This document shows, piece by piece, positions 25,605 to 34,424 of a DNA stretch of 64,000 nucleotides; within the stretch, counting starts at the first letter, position 1, and each line of letters begins with the position of its first letter. The notes under the pieces were generated by a model. The model saw only the letters and a program-made list of their open reading frames with translations, made no database searches and was not told the origin of the DNA. A program made the translations under genes and the position numbers. This DNA comes from Streptomyces sp. L2 (lineage in GTDB: Bacteria; Actinomycetota; Actinomycetes; Streptomycetales; Streptomycetaceae), in assembly GCF_004124325.1 (NCBI RefSeq), contig NZ_QBDT01000001.1, forward strand, positions 5,022,001 through 5,086,000, in the 5' to 3' direction.

Positions 25605-26453
25605 GTGCGGGTACGGGCAGGGGACCGGGTACGGGCAGGAGACCGGGTACGGGTACGGGCGCGGGTACGAGTCGTAGGGCACCAGGACCGCCGCCGGCGC
25701 GCCCGGCGGAGGCAGGCCCTGTGGGCCGGGGGCGAGCTGCTGGTCACCGCCGGCGTCGTGCTGATGCTGCTCGTCGTGCACCAGCTGTGGTGGACCAACC
25801 GGGAGGCGCGGCGCGGAGCAGAGCGGCAGGTGGAGGCACTGGAGCGGCAGTGGGCCGGGGATGGGGCCGGGGGCGGTGACGGTTCCGGCTCCCCTTCCAC
25901 CGGTACGGCGCCCGCGTCCACGCCGACGCCGGCCGTCGGGAAGGCACCGCTCCGCCCCCAGGGCTCGTACGTCTCGCAACACATCACCCCTCCGCACCGC
26001 TCGCAGGCGTACGCGATCCTCGTCGTCCCGCGCCTGGGCCTGCGGGTGCCGGTCGCGGAGGGCGTGAGCAAGCGGGACGTCCTCGACAAGGGATACGTCG
26101 GCCACTATCCCGGCACCGGGCAGCCCGGCCAGGCGGGCAACTTCGCTCTCGCGGGGCACCGGAACACGCACGGGGAGCCGTTCCGTCACCTGCCCCGGCT
26201 GCGGCGCGGGGACACGGTGGAGGTCGAGACGCGGTCGGCGACGTACACGTACCGGGTCGACCGGATCCTGCCGCAGACGTCGCCCCGTGACTCGGGCGTC
26301 ATCCGTCCTGTCCCCCGCTCCCTCACCCGGCCCTCCTACGGCTACGCCGAGCCCGGTCACTACATCACCCTGACTACCTGCACCCCCGACTTCACCTCGC
26401 GCTACCGGATGGCGGTGTGGGGAAAGCTGGTGTCCGGGGAACCTCGGGCGTAG
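25605..26453 (+). CDS. Class E sortase
   Basis: The 282-residue transpeptidase has an arginine-rich cytoplasmic head, one membrane anchor (ELLVTAGVVLMLLVVHQLWW), a linker, and the sortase barrel. The catalytic residues are readable as His in ALAGHRNTHGEPF (about 183), Cys in TLTTCTPDFTSRYR (about 259) and Arg a few residues later. I chose GTG 25605 because GGAGGTG lies upstream; an earlier TTG at 25512 would add 31 unlikely residues. Class E enzymes of Streptomyces anchor LAxTG proteins such as chaplins. The 32407-33249 product carries LAGTG and is a candidate substrate. Confidence 0.9.
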   Translation: MRVRAGDRVRAGDRVRVRARVRVVGHQDRRRRARRRQALWAGGELLVTAGVVLMLLVVHQLWWTNREARRGAERQVEALERQWAGDGAGGGDGSGSPSTGTAPASTPTPAVGKAPLRPQGSYVSQHITPPHRSQAYAILVVPRLGLRVPVAEGVSKRDVLDKGYVGHYPGTGQPGQAGNFALAGHRNTHGEPFRHLPRLRRGDTVEVETRSATYTYRVDRILPQTSPRDSGVIRPVPRSLTRPSYGYAEPGHYITLTTCTPDFTSRYRMAVWGKLVSGEPRA

Positions 26454-26532
26454 CCGGACCCGTCCTGTATAAGTGACTGGAGTGGCCGACAGGGGTCACA
26501 GCAGACATCGGCAGGAGAGGGGAGGGGAGTCC

Positions 26533-26844
26533 ATGGTGGGCAGCCGGATCGGTGTGCGTCCCGCCGCCGTGCTCTTCCTCGTCCTCCTCAACCTCGCCCT
26601 GCTCGACACCGGCACGCTCACCGCGACCGTCGCCCTCGCCGCCACCGCGGCGGCCGGGGCCGCGCTCGCCGTCTGCGCGCTCATCGCCGCGCGCTGCGTC
26701 CCCGCCGTGCCGCCCACCCGGGTCCGTACGGCCATCAGGGACCGGGACCGACGTACGGCGTTCCTGCCCCAACGCGATCCCGACGCCTCCGGCCGGCCGC
26801 GGCCCAGGGCACCCGGACACGCCCTCCCGGCGACCACCGCGTAG
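26533..26844 (+). CDS. DUF6412 membrane protein
   Basis: A GGAGGGGAG site precedes this ATG; an upstream in-frame start at 26473 lacks one. The 103-residue product has two hydrophobic helices (AAVLFLVLLNLALLDTGTL and an Ala-rich second one) and a basic, proline-rich tail. DUF6412 genes occur just upstream of a second YidC gene in Streptomyces, as here, and the two are likely co-expressed. The role is unknown; helping the neighbouring insertase is an inference from position. Confidence 0.75.
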   Translation: MVGSRIGVRPAAVLFLVLLNLALLDTGTLTATVALAATAAAGAALAVCALIAARCVPAVPPTRVRTAIRDRDRRTAFLPQRDPDASGRPRPRAPGHALPATTA

Positions 26845-26990
26845 GGCACGCACGCGTACGTACGTAAGCGCACGTACGGACGTGAGCGTCAGCATCCCCT
26901 GTCTTCCCTGACCACGGGCCCGCGCGGGTCGTCATGCCGTCACGCACCTCCCTGACCCCGGCACGACGAGACCCCCCGGAGGGCTCACCC

Positions 26991-27746
26991 ATGTCCGTTT
27001 TCGCCAGCCTGGTCGAGCAGCTCGCCGACCTGCTCCAGCCGCTGTTCCACACCTCGGCGGCCGCCGCCGCGATCGTCCTGTTCACCGCGCTCGTACGACT
27101 GCTCGTGCATCCCCTGTCCCGGGCCGCCGCCCGCGGCCAGCGCGCCCAGGCCGCACTGCGGCCCCGGATCGCCGAACTGCGCGAGAAGCACGCCAAGAAT
27201 CCGGAGCGGTTGCAGAAGGCGGTGATGGAACTGCACGCCGAGGAGAAGGTGTCCCCGCTGTCCGGCTGCCTGCCGAGCCTGCTCCAGATCCCGGCCTTCT
27301 TCCTCCTCTACCACCTGTTCTCCAACACCACGATCGGCGGCCACGCCAACGGGCTGCTGTCGCACCAGCTGTTCGCCGCCCCGCTCGGCGGGCGGTGGGC
27401 CGACGCGCTGGGGGCCGGCGGCGCGTTCGGCGGGGCCGGGCTGGTCTACCTCGGGCTGTTCGCCCTCGTCGCGGCCGTCGCGTCGTTCAATTTCGTCCGC
27501 ACCCGGCGGCGGATCGCCGGCGGCGGCCTGATGCCGGTGGGCGGGGCGCCGATGGGCGCAGGCTCGATGGGCGGGGCGTCGGCAGGCACGGCGCCGGTGG
27601 CGGGGCTCGGGGCCCTCAACAAGGTCATGCCCTTCATGTCCTTCTTCACCCTCGTCACCGTGGCGGTGGTGCCGCTCGCCGCCGCGCTGTACGTCGTCAC
27701 CAGCACGACGTGGAGCGCGGTGGAACGGGCCGTGCTGTACCCGTAG
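26991..27746 (+). CDS. yidC2: YidC/Oxa1/Alb3 family membrane insertase, second copy
   Basis: The 251-residue protein (MSVFASLVEQLADLLQPLFH) has the YidC core: a first helix, a basic cytoplasmic hairpin (LRPRIAELREKHAKNPERL), the conserved SPLSGCLPSLLQIPAFFLLY segment and three further helices. It is shorter than the housekeeping actinobacterial YidC and lacks its long basic tail. It inserts membrane proteins alone or with SecYEG. The start is set by CGGAGGG ahead of the ATG. The gene follows DUF6412 by 146 bases; the spacer contains ACGTACGT-type palindromes. Confidence 0.9.
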   Translation: MSVFASLVEQLADLLQPLFHTSAAAAAIVLFTALVRLLVHPLSRAAARGQRAQAALRPRIAELREKHAKNPERLQKAVMELHAEEKVSPLSGCLPSLLQIPAFFLLYHLFSNTTIGGHANGLLSHQLFAAPLGGRWADALGAGGAFGGAGLVYLGLFALVAAVASFNFVRTRRRIAGGGLMPVGGAPMGAGSMGGASAGTAPVAGLGALNKVMPFMSFFTLVTVAVVPLAAALYVVTSTTWSAVERAVLYP

Positions 27747-27894
27747 GTGCCCGCAGGGGAGCGCGCCGGCCGGGTTACGGTCCAGTACGTGAACAGGGTC
27801 TTGCCCGGTGGACCGGCTGATTGGAGGATCGGCCAAGTCCACCGGTGGCTGCACCCATCGGCCCGGGCGCCCGCGATCGAGGGAGATGGTGACC

Positions 27895-28752
27895 ATGAAG
27901 CTGCTGCGTGTCGGTACGGCGGGGGCGGAGCGGCCCGCGCTGCTGGACGCCGACGGGACGTTGCGGGACCTGTCCGGGCTGGTCTACGACATCGACGGGG
28001 CGCTCCTCGCCGACGACACCGCCCTCGACCGGGTACGGGCCGCCGCCGCGAGCGGTGAGCTGCCCGTACTGGACGCCACCGGGCTGCGCATCGGGCCGCC
28101 GGTGGGCCGCATCGGCAAGATCGTGTGCATCGGGCTCAACTACCACGACCACGCCCGCGAGACCGGGGCCGAGCCGCCCGCCGAGCCGGTGATCTTCTTC
28201 AAGGCGCCGGACACGGTCGTCGGCCCGAACGACACGGTGCTCGTGCCGCGCGGGTCCACCAAGACCGACTGGGAGGTGGAGCTGGCCGTCGTCATCGGGC
28301 GTACGGCCCGCTACCTGGAGTCGGCGGAGGAGGCGCTCGCGCACGTCGCCGGGTACGCCGTGGCGCACGACGTGTCCGAGCGGGAGTTCCAGATCGAGCG
28401 CGGCGGGACGTGGGACAAGGGCAAGAACTGCGAGACGTTCAACCCGCTCGGGCCGTGGCTGGTCACCGCGGACGAGGTGCCCGATCCGCAGCGGCTGCCG
28501 CTGAAGCTGTGGGTCAACGGCGAGCTGAAGCAGGACGGTACGACCGCGGAGCAGATCTTCTCCGTGGCCGAAGTCGTGCGGTACGTCAGCCAGTTCATGA
28601 CTCTGTATCCCGGGGACGTCATCAACACGGGGACGCCGGCGGGGGTGGCTATGGGCCAGCCCGAGCCGAAGCCCTATCTTCGGGGCGGGGATGTGGTCGA
28701 GCTGGAGGTCGGGGGGTTGGGGCGGCAGCGGCAGGAGCTCAAGAACGCGTAG
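27895..28752 (+). CDS. Fumarylacetoacetate hydrolase family protein
   Basis: The 285-residue product has the FAH C-terminal domain: GRIGKIVCIGLNYHDHA, metal-ligand acidic residues in TDWEVELAVVIG and VAHDVSERE, the substrate segment GGTWDKGKNCETFNPLGPWL, and GDVINTGTPAGV near the end. Members hydrolyse or decarboxylate 2-oxo or enol acids in aromatic and sugar-acid degradation. The ATG at 27895 is chosen because GAGGGAG is correctly spaced for it and too close to an ATG at 27886. Substrate cannot be read from the sequence. Confidence 0.9.
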   Translation: MKLLRVGTAGAERPALLDADGTLRDLSGLVYDIDGALLADDTALDRVRAAAASGELPVLDATGLRIGPPVGRIGKIVCIGLNYHDHARETGAEPPAEPVIFFKAPDTVVGPNDTVLVPRGSTKTDWEVELAVVIGRTARYLESAEEALAHVAGYAVAHDVSEREFQIERGGTWDKGKNCETFNPLGPWLVTADEVPDPQRLPLKLWVNGELKQDGTTAEQIFSVAEVVRYVSQFMTLYPGDVINTGTPAGVAMGQPEPKPYLRGGDVVELEVGGLGRQRQELKNA

Positions 28753-28884
28753 GCGTTCCACTGGGTTGCCGGGTAACTGCGGTCGTGTGTCGGGCGCGGG
28801 TGCGTCGTGGTTTCTCGCGCCCGCGCGGCGGAGCCGCAATTCGATACAGCCCCGCGCCCCTTGGGTGGGTGTGTGGCCCCGGCG

Positions 28885-29955
28885 CTACAAAGTCACCGTT
28901 GCTTCAGTGCTTGCTGACTTGCGGGCCGCCTCCAGTACGTCCAGGGTTGCCGCCGCCTCCAGGGCCGTTACCGGGTTGGGGCCCGTGCCCGTGAGGGCGT
29001 GGGCCACTGCCGTGTAGTAGGCCGGGTAGTCGCCGGGGGTGGTGGGGACCGGGGTGCCGCCGTTGGTGAGGGGGGACTCTCCGGAGCCCAGGGCGCCCCA
29101 GAGGGACTCGGGTTCCGTGCCCCAGTCGGGGGTTTCGGGGCGCAGGCCCTCGCGGAGGGCCGCCTCCTGGGGGTCGAGGCCGTACTTGACGTAGCCGGCC
29201 TGTGAGCCCAGTACCCGGAAGCGGGGGCCGAGTTGGGCCGCCGTCGCCGAGACGTAGAGGTGGGAGCGGACGCCGGAGGCGTGGGTGATCGCGATGAACG
29301 TGTCGTCGTCGGTCTCGGCGCCCGGGCGGCGGATGTCCGTCTCGGCGTACACCTGGGCGGCCGGGCCGAAGAGGAGCAGGGCCTGGTCGACGACGTGGCT
29401 GCCGAGGTCGTAGAGGAGGCCGCCGATCTCCGCCGGGTCGCCGGACTCGCGCCAGCCGCCCTTGGGGCGCGGGCGCCAGCGCTCGAAGCGGGACTCGAAC
29501 CGCCATACGTCGCCCAGCGCGCCCTCGGCGAGGAGCCGGCGGAGCGTGAGGAAGTCGTTGTCCCAGCGCCGGTTCTGGAAGACGGAGAGGAGCAGGCCCC
29601 GGTCGTCGGCCAGGGCCGCCAGGGCGCGGGCCTCGGCGGCCGTCCCGGAGACCGGTTTGTCGACCACGACCGGCAGGCCCGCTTCCAGGGAGGCGGTGGC
29701 CAGCGGGACGTGGGTCTTGTTCGGGGAGGCGACGACGACCAGGTCCAGCTCGTCGGCGCGGTCGAACAGCTCCTCGGGCGTGGCGGCGAGCCGGACGTCC
29801 GGGAACTCGGCGAGGGCCTGCTTCCGTCGCTCGGGGTTCGCGGTGACCACCGTGTCCAGGGCGAGGCCCTCGGTGGCGGCGATCAGCGGGGCGTGGAAGA
29901 CGGAGCCTGCGAGGCCGTAGCCGACCAGGCCGACGCGGAGGGGGATGGCAGTCAT
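28885..29955 (-). CDS. Gfo/Idh/MocA-family oxidoreductase
   Basis: The 356-residue enzyme has an N-terminal Rossmann fold (RVGLVGYGLAGSVFHAP), the family DKPVSG in place of the typical EKP with its catalytic lysine, and the C-terminal alpha/beta domain (GGLLYDLGSHVVDQALLLFG) with a conserved Asp and His. NAD(P)-dependent oxidation or reduction of a sugar, inositol or related polyol is expected. It diverges from the ROK repressor gene with a perfect operator in the 56-base gap, so it is very likely the main target of that repressor and its substrate may be the inducing sugar. Confidence 0.92.
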   Translation of the reverse strand: MTAIPLRVGLVGYGLAGSVFHAPLIAATEGLALDTVVTANPERRKQALAEFPDVRLAATPEELFDRADELDLVVVASPNKTHVPLATASLEAGLPVVVDKPVSGTAAEARALAALADDRGLLLSVFQNRRWDNDFLTLRRLLAEGALGDVWRFESRFERWRPRPKGGWRESGDPAEIGGLLYDLGSHVVDQALLLFGPAAQVYAETDIRRPGAETDDDTFIAITHASGVRSHLYVSATAAQLGPRFRVLGSQAGYVKYGLDPQEAALREGLRPETPDWGTEPESLWGALGSGESPLTNGGTPVPTTPGDYPAYYTAVAHALTGTGPNPVTALEAAATLDVLEAARKSASTEATVTL

Positions 29956-29961
29956 GGGCCC

Positions 29962-29988
29962 CACTTTGGCAACGCTGTTGCCAAAGTG
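29962..29988. promoter_or_regulatory. Operator: perfect 12-base inverted repeat between oxidoreductase and ROK genes
   Basis: CACTTTGGCAAC, a three-base spacer and GTTGCCAAAGTG form a perfect 27-bp dyad, seven bases from the oxidoreductase start and 23 from the ROK start. The arms (TTGGCAA...TTGCCAA) are of the kind seen for ROK and LacI-type sugar repressors. Overlap with both starts suits dual repression. Confidence 0.75.
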
Positions 29989-30011
29989 CAAGCGGGGGGC
30001 ACAATGGACAG

Positions 30012-31217
30012 GTGAACAGGACGAGGAGCGGGTCCGCCGGGGCGAACCTGCCGAGGGTGCGCCATCACAACACCGCGCTGGTGCTGGAGCTGCTGCGGGC
30101 GGCCGGCGGGGAGGGGATCAGCCGGCTCGAACTGGCCGAGCGCACCGGGCTCACTCCGCAGGCCGTCAGCAAGATCACCGCACGGCTGCGCGAGGAGGGC
30201 CTGGCGGCGGAGGCCGGGCACCGGGCGTCGACCGGGGGCAAGCCGAGGACCGTGCTGCGGCTGGTGCCCGGGGCAGGGCGCGCGGTCGGCGTCCAGCTGG
30301 ACCGGGACGAACTGCGTCTGGTGCTCGTCGAGTTGGACGGGACGGTGGTGGGGCGGCGGTGCGCCGCGCTGAACCTGGGGGCCGGTTCGCAGACCGTGCT
30401 CGGGGTGGTGCACCGGGAGGTCGCAGCACTGATCGCCGAAGAGCTGGGCCCCGAAGGGCTGGGAGGGGGAGGGCTTGGCGGACTTGCCGCTGAGGAGCCG
30501 GGCGGCGGGGAAGAGGCGGGGGCAGAGGCGGAAGACGGGTTCGGCGGGGTCCGGTCGCTGCTCGGGGTCGGCGTCGCGCTGCCGGGGCCGCTCGATCACG
30601 CCCAGGGCGTGCTGCACCGGGTCACCGGCTTCCCGGAGTGGGACGGGTTCCCGCTGCGGGACGCGCTGACGGAGCGGCTCGGGGTCCCGGTCGTCGTCGA
30701 CAAGGACACCAACGCGGCCACGCTGGGGCTGGCGGTACGGGGGGTCGGCTCGTCCTTCGCGTATCTGCACCTCGGTACGGGACTCGGGGCCGGGCTCGCC
30801 GTCGGCGGTGCCGTGCACCGGGGCGCGCGCAACCGGGCGGGGGAGTTCGGCCACCAGGTGATCCAGCTCGACGGCCCGCTGTGCGGGTGCGGCGATCGGG
30901 GGTGCGTCGAGGCGCTGTGCCTGGCGGCGGTGGCCCGCGGTGACCTGGTCGAGGCGGCCCGGGTGCTGGGGGTCGCGGCCGGGAACCTGGTGGGACTGCT
31001 GGACATCGACCGCGTCCTGCTCGGCGGGCGGACGGTCGCCACGGCACCTGACGTCTTCGTGACCGGCGTCGCCGGCGTCCTTGACGCCCGCACCTGGCGC
31101 GAGGGAGGCATGCGCGAGTCGGTACCGGTCGCCGTCGCGCCGGGCGGGGAGTGGGGCGTCGCCGAGGGCGCGGCCCAACTGCTGCTCGCACCGGTGTTCG
31201 GCCGGGAGGACGGCTGA
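30012..31217 (+). CDS. ROK-family transcriptional repressor
   Basis: The 401-residue protein has a MarR-like winged helix-turn-helix (ISRLELAERTGLTPQAVSKI, about residues 35-60), then the ROK sugar-kinase fold: DKDTNAATLG, YLHLGTGLGAGL, GEFGHQV and the zinc site CGCGDRGCVEALC (about 292-304). A glycine/glutamate-rich insert sits at about residues 140-175. The GTG start is supported by context rather than by a good ribosome site; a CACAAT hexamer eight bases upstream might be a -10 box of a leaderless transcript. It should bind the dyad at 29962-29988 and respond to a sugar or sugar phosphate. Confidence 0.92.
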   Translation: MNRTRSGSAGANLPRVRHHNTALVLELLRAAGGEGISRLELAERTGLTPQAVSKITARLREEGLAAEAGHRASTGGKPRTVLRLVPGAGRAVGVQLDRDELRLVLVELDGTVVGRRCAALNLGAGSQTVLGVVHREVAALIAEELGPEGLGGGGLGGLAAEEPGGGEEAGAEAEDGFGGVRSLLGVGVALPGPLDHAQGVLHRVTGFPEWDGFPLRDALTERLGVPVVVDKDTNAATLGLAVRGVGSSFAYLHLGTGLGAGLAVGGAVHRGARNRAGEFGHQVIQLDGPLCGCGDRGCVEALCLAAVARGDLVEAARVLGVAAGNLVGLLDIDRVLLGGRTVATAPDVFVTGVAGVLDARTWREGGMRESVPVAVAPGGEWGVAEGAAQLLLAPVFGREDG

Positions 31218-31420
31218 GGGGACGCCCGGGGGGGGCGATCAAGGACGGCTGAGGGCGCCCTGAGGTCGGCTGGCGGAGGCCGTGGGCCGGCTGCGGGTGA
31301 GCGAGGGTCGGCCTCGACCGCGTCTGGGGGGGGAGGGAGGGGGCCCGGGGGCAGGCCGGATCCGCCCGGAACGATCACCAGCGGCTGCCCTGGGCATGGG
31401 TGGCGGCACGGGCCGTGGCG

Positions 31421-31551
31421 CGTGGCGCCGGGCGCAAGCGTGGCGCCGGGCGCAAGCGTGGCGCCGGGCGCAAGCCGTGACCCTGGGCATGGGTGGCGGC
31501 CCCCGGCCAGGCCGCAGCTCCGGCCAGGCCGCAGCCCCGGCCAGGCCGCAG
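31421..31551. repeat. Tandem minisatellites in the ROK-pyrF gap
   Basis: Three copies of an 18-mer (CGTGGCGCCGGGCGCAAG, 31421-31474) and three of a 17-mer (CYCCGGCCAGGCCGCAG, 31501-31551) lie in the 371-base gap. A CCTGGGCATGGGTGGCGGC block occurs before and after the first array. No gene is supported here. Confidence 0.75.
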
Positions 31552-31588
31552 CCCGGGCACCAGCCGCGGCCCCGGGCACAATGGCCGC

Positions 31589-32287
31589 GTGGATGCGAAC
31601 GCCCGGATCATCGTCGCCCTGGACTGCGACAGTCGTGCGGCCGCCGAGGGTGTCGTCGACCGGATCGGTGACGGGTGCCGGTTCTACAAGGTGGGCCTGG
31701 AACTCCTCACGGCGGGCGGACCCGAGGTCGTGCGGGGGCTCGTCGCCCGGGGCAAGGAGGTCTTCCTGGATCTCAAGCTCTTCGAGATCCCCACCTCCGT
31801 CGCCGGCGCGGTGCGTGCCGCGGGTGAGCTGGGGGTGTCGATGGTGACCGTGCACGGCATGGGCGGTACGGGCATCATGTCGGCCGCCGTCGACGCGGCC
31901 CGCGACTACCCCGGCCTGCGGATCCTCGCGCTCACCGTCGTCACCAGCATGACCGACGGCGACCTCGCGGACATCGGTGTCGGCAGCCCCGTCGACGAAC
32001 AGGTGCTGCGGCTGGCGGGGCTGGCGCGCGAGGCGGGATGCCACGGGGTCATCGCCTCGCCCCGGGACGTCGCGGCACTGCGCGGCACGCTGGGCGCCGG
32101 CGCGCTCGTCGTCACCCCGGGCGTCACGCTGCCCGGCGAGTCCCCGGCCGAGCACGCCCGCCCCGGCACCCCGCGGGCCGCCGTCGACGCCGGTGCGTCC
32201 CATGTCGTGGTCGGCCGTGCGGTCACTCGTGCCGCCGATCCGGCGGCCGCCTTCGAGCGCGTACGCGACGACCTCGTACGTCCGTAG
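31589..32287 (+). CDS. pyrF: Orotidine-5'-phosphate decarboxylase-like protein (divergent)
   Basis: The 232-residue barrel has the E. coli-type PyrF order: IIVALDC, RFYKVGLELL (K34), FLDLKLFEIPTSV, MVTVHGMGG, GALVVTPGVTL and HVVVGRAV. OMP decarboxylases make UMP using a D-K-D catalytic array. Here D61 and K63 are present, but the third acid is E66 rather than Asp, and the phosphate-binding GRPI/GRPIT box reads GRAV. Streptomyces usually carry another PyrF type in the main pyrimidine operon, so this may be a paralogue with altered substrate. GTG 31589 is chosen from homology; a CACAAT box just upstream suggests a leaderless message. Confidence 0.75.
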   Translation: MDANARIIVALDCDSRAAAEGVVDRIGDGCRFYKVGLELLTAGGPEVVRGLVARGKEVFLDLKLFEIPTSVAGAVRAAGELGVSMVTVHGMGGTGIMSAAVDAARDYPGLRILALTVVTSMTDGDLADIGVGSPVDEQVLRLAGLAREAGCHGVIASPRDVAALRGTLGAGALVVTPGVTLPGESPAEHARPGTPRAAVDAGASHVVVGRAVTRAADPAAAFERVRDDLVRP

Positions 32288-32406
32288 GCGGTACGGCGGG
32301 ACCGTGCGGCCGTACCGTCGGCCCTGCGCTGATCGAGCGGACTTGGGGCCCGTCCCCGGAGTGGCGGCCCCGGCGCCCCACCCCGACCCGGCATGGTCAT
32401 GTGTTC

Positions 32407-33249
32407 ATGCGATTGTCGGTCTCCTTGTCCCCGCCGCCGTCCGTGTCCTCCGCTCACCGTTCCCTCCCCTCCGGCCGCCTCCGCCGCCACCTCACCGCCG
32501 CGGTCGCCGCTGCCGTCGTGGTCCTGCCCGGCGTCCCCGCCGCGGCCCTCGCCGCCACCACCGTGCCGTCCTGTGCCCCGCCCGGCGACCACGCCTTCCC
32601 GCTGGCCACCCGCATCCGCGGCGGTCCGGCGTCGTACGAGGCGGGCGGCGGCTACGGCACCTGGTACATCGACCTCACCAACACCACGCGCCGGACCTGC
32701 ACCGACGTACACCCGGTCGTCGTGCTGGTCGACGACCACCACGTGCTCCGGCCGTCCCAGCCGAAGCTGGACTTCTACGACGGCTCGCGTGCCCGGAACG
32801 TCCGGTTCCGGCGGACCGACGAGGACGAGCTGGTTGGCGTGCTCGACGGCGCGGGGTTCGCCGGGTTCACGGTCGGCCCCGGCAAGACCGTCTCCGTCCG
32901 GGTCAGGTTCTCCGTCACCTCCGACGCCGTACCCGACCGTGTCACCGTCAACGCCGCCGTGGTCCAGCGGCGCGGTGCCGACGGCGACTGGATCGGGGAG
33001 TCCAACGACTACGCGTTCGGCATCGGGGACGGGGGCGGGGACAGCACGGCCTCCGCCCCGCCCTCCTCCACCTCCACCGGCTCCGCGCGGCCCGCCCTGC
33101 CGTCCCCGGGCGCCACCGACGAGACCGGTCAGCCGGCCTGGGAGCTGGCCGGCACGGGGATCGGGCTCGCCGAGGGGCTGCTCGCGGCCACCGCGGCCCT
33201 GCTCGCCGCCGGCGCCACCGCGTTCGTCGTGGCCCGCGGCCGCCGCTGA
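32407..33249 (+). CDS. Cell-wall-anchored protein with LAGTG sorting signal
   Basis: The 280-residue product has a signal peptide of about 50 residues with Ala/Val-rich core (cleavage near AALAA), a beta-sandwich-like body (RIRGGPASYEAGGGYGTWYI; VGPGKTVSVRVRFSV), a Ser/Pro/Thr linker, then ELAGTG followed by a hydrophobic span and the basic end ARGRR. That is a LAxTG sorting signal for class E sortase. The sortase gene at 25605-26453 is the obvious in-window candidate. GTG 32401 is an alternative start. The body has no enzyme motif. Confidence 0.75.
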   Translation: MRLSVSLSPPPSVSSAHRSLPSGRLRRHLTAAVAAAVVVLPGVPAAALAATTVPSCAPPGDHAFPLATRIRGGPASYEAGGGYGTWYIDLTNTTRRTCTDVHPVVVLVDDHHVLRPSQPKLDFYDGSRARNVRFRRTDEDELVGVLDGAGFAGFTVGPGKTVSVRVRFSVTSDAVPDRVTVNAAVVQRRGADGDWIGESNDYAFGIGDGGGDSTASAPPSSTSTGSARPALPSPGATDETGQPAWELAGTGIGLAEGLLAATAALLAAGATAFVVARGRR

Positions 33250-33474
33250 GCCACCACATCTCCGTACGGGCTCACGTCTGCTCCCGTGCGGGTTCACGGC
33301 ACGTGTGCTCCGCCGCGGGCTCACGAGTGCTCCTGCGGGCCCACCTGCCCACCCGCTCACCTGCCGAACGACCGGGGTCGAGATCAGCGTCTCCTGATTA
33401 CGCTGGGGGCGTCGGTACGCCGTGGTTCCGGCGCCCCCGCTCTGACCGTTACGCACGCAGGAGACGCACAGCAC

Positions 33475-34254
33475 ATGGCAGACCGCAAGCCCGTCGAGTC
33501 GTGGCTCACCGACATGGACGGCGTCCTGATCCACGAGGGCGTCCCGATCCCCGGCGCCGACGCCTTCCTGAAGAAGCTCCGTGACTCCGGGCGGCCCTTC
33601 CTGGTCCTCACCAACAATTCCATCTACACCGCCCGCGACCTGCACGCCCGGCTTCGCCGGATGGGTCTCGACGTGCCCGTGGACAACATCTGGACCTCGG
33701 CCCTGGCCACCGCCCAGTTCCTGGACGACCAGCGGCCCGGCGGCAGCGCCTACGTCATCGGCGAGGCCGGCCTGACCACCGCGCTGCACGACATCGGCTA
33801 CATCCTCACCGACCACGAGCCCGACTTCGTGATCCTCGGCGAGACCCGTACGTATTCCTTCGAGGCCCTGACGAAGGCCGTGCGGCTCATCAACGACGGC
33901 GCCCGCTTCATCGCCACCAATCCCGACAACGTCGGCCCCTCCGCCGAGGGCGACCTGCCCGCCACCGGCTCGGTCGCCGCCCTGATCACTGCCGCGACCG
34001 GCAAGAAGCCGTACTTCGTCGGCAAGCCCAACCCGCTGATGATGCGGGCCGGGCTGAACGCGATCGGCGCGCACTCGGAGACCTCCGCGATGATCGGCGA
34101 CCGCATGGACACCGACGTCCTCGCGGGCCTGGAGGCCGGCATGCGGACCTTCCTGGTCCTCACCGGCGTCACCCAGCCCAAGGACGTCGACCGCTACCCC
34201 TTCCGGCCGTCCCAGGTCGTCGACTCCATCGCGGACCTCGTCGACCTGATTTGA
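33475..34254 (+). CDS. HAD-superfamily IIA hydrolase (NagD-like)
   Basis: The 259-residue phosphatase has motif I WLTDMDGVLIHEG (nucleophile DxD), motif II LVLTNNS, a class IIA cap, and motif III/IV KPNPLMMRAG followed by MIGDRMDTDVLAGLEAG. NagD-like enzymes dephosphorylate nucleotides or sugar phosphates in the cytoplasm. GCAGGAG precedes the ATG. Downstream, three 12-base repeats begin directly at the stop codon. The 33250-33474 leader region has several imperfect GCTCCxGCGGGxTCAC repeats and no gene. Confidence 0.92.
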   Translation: MADRKPVESWLTDMDGVLIHEGVPIPGADAFLKKLRDSGRPFLVLTNNSIYTARDLHARLRRMGLDVPVDNIWTSALATAQFLDDQRPGGSAYVIGEAGLTTALHDIGYILTDHEPDFVILGETRTYSFEALTKAVRLINDGARFIATNPDNVGPSAEGDLPATGSVAALITAATGKKPYFVGKPNPLMMRAGLNAIGAHSETSAMIGDRMDTDVLAGLEAGMRTFLVLTGVTQPKDVDRYPFRPSQVVDSIADLVDLI

Positions 34255-34288
34255 GACCTGAGCTGAGACCTGAGCTGAGACCTGATCC
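34253..34288. repeat. 12-bp tandem repeat, three copies
   Basis: GAGACCTGAGCT occurs twice exactly and once as GAGACCTGATCC, starting in the stop codon of the HAD gene. It is followed to 34424 by the upstream region of the next gene. Confidence 0.7.
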
Positions 34289-34424
34289 GAGGCAGGTGCC
34301 TGAGTCGCCACGGACGGGATAAACGCCCCCCGACCACCCGTCACCCGAGTGGAGCAATCCGGGCGTCGCCGAGGATGCGGCGGCGCCCCGCCCGGGGGAG
34401 CCTCCTGGTATCTGGAGGTTCACG

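Noticed and set aside
31906..34344. Very long open frame (812 codons) on the minus strand
   Set aside because: It runs antisense to the pyrF-like, sortase-substrate and HAD genes, which have clear family motifs; long antisense frames are expected at this GC content.
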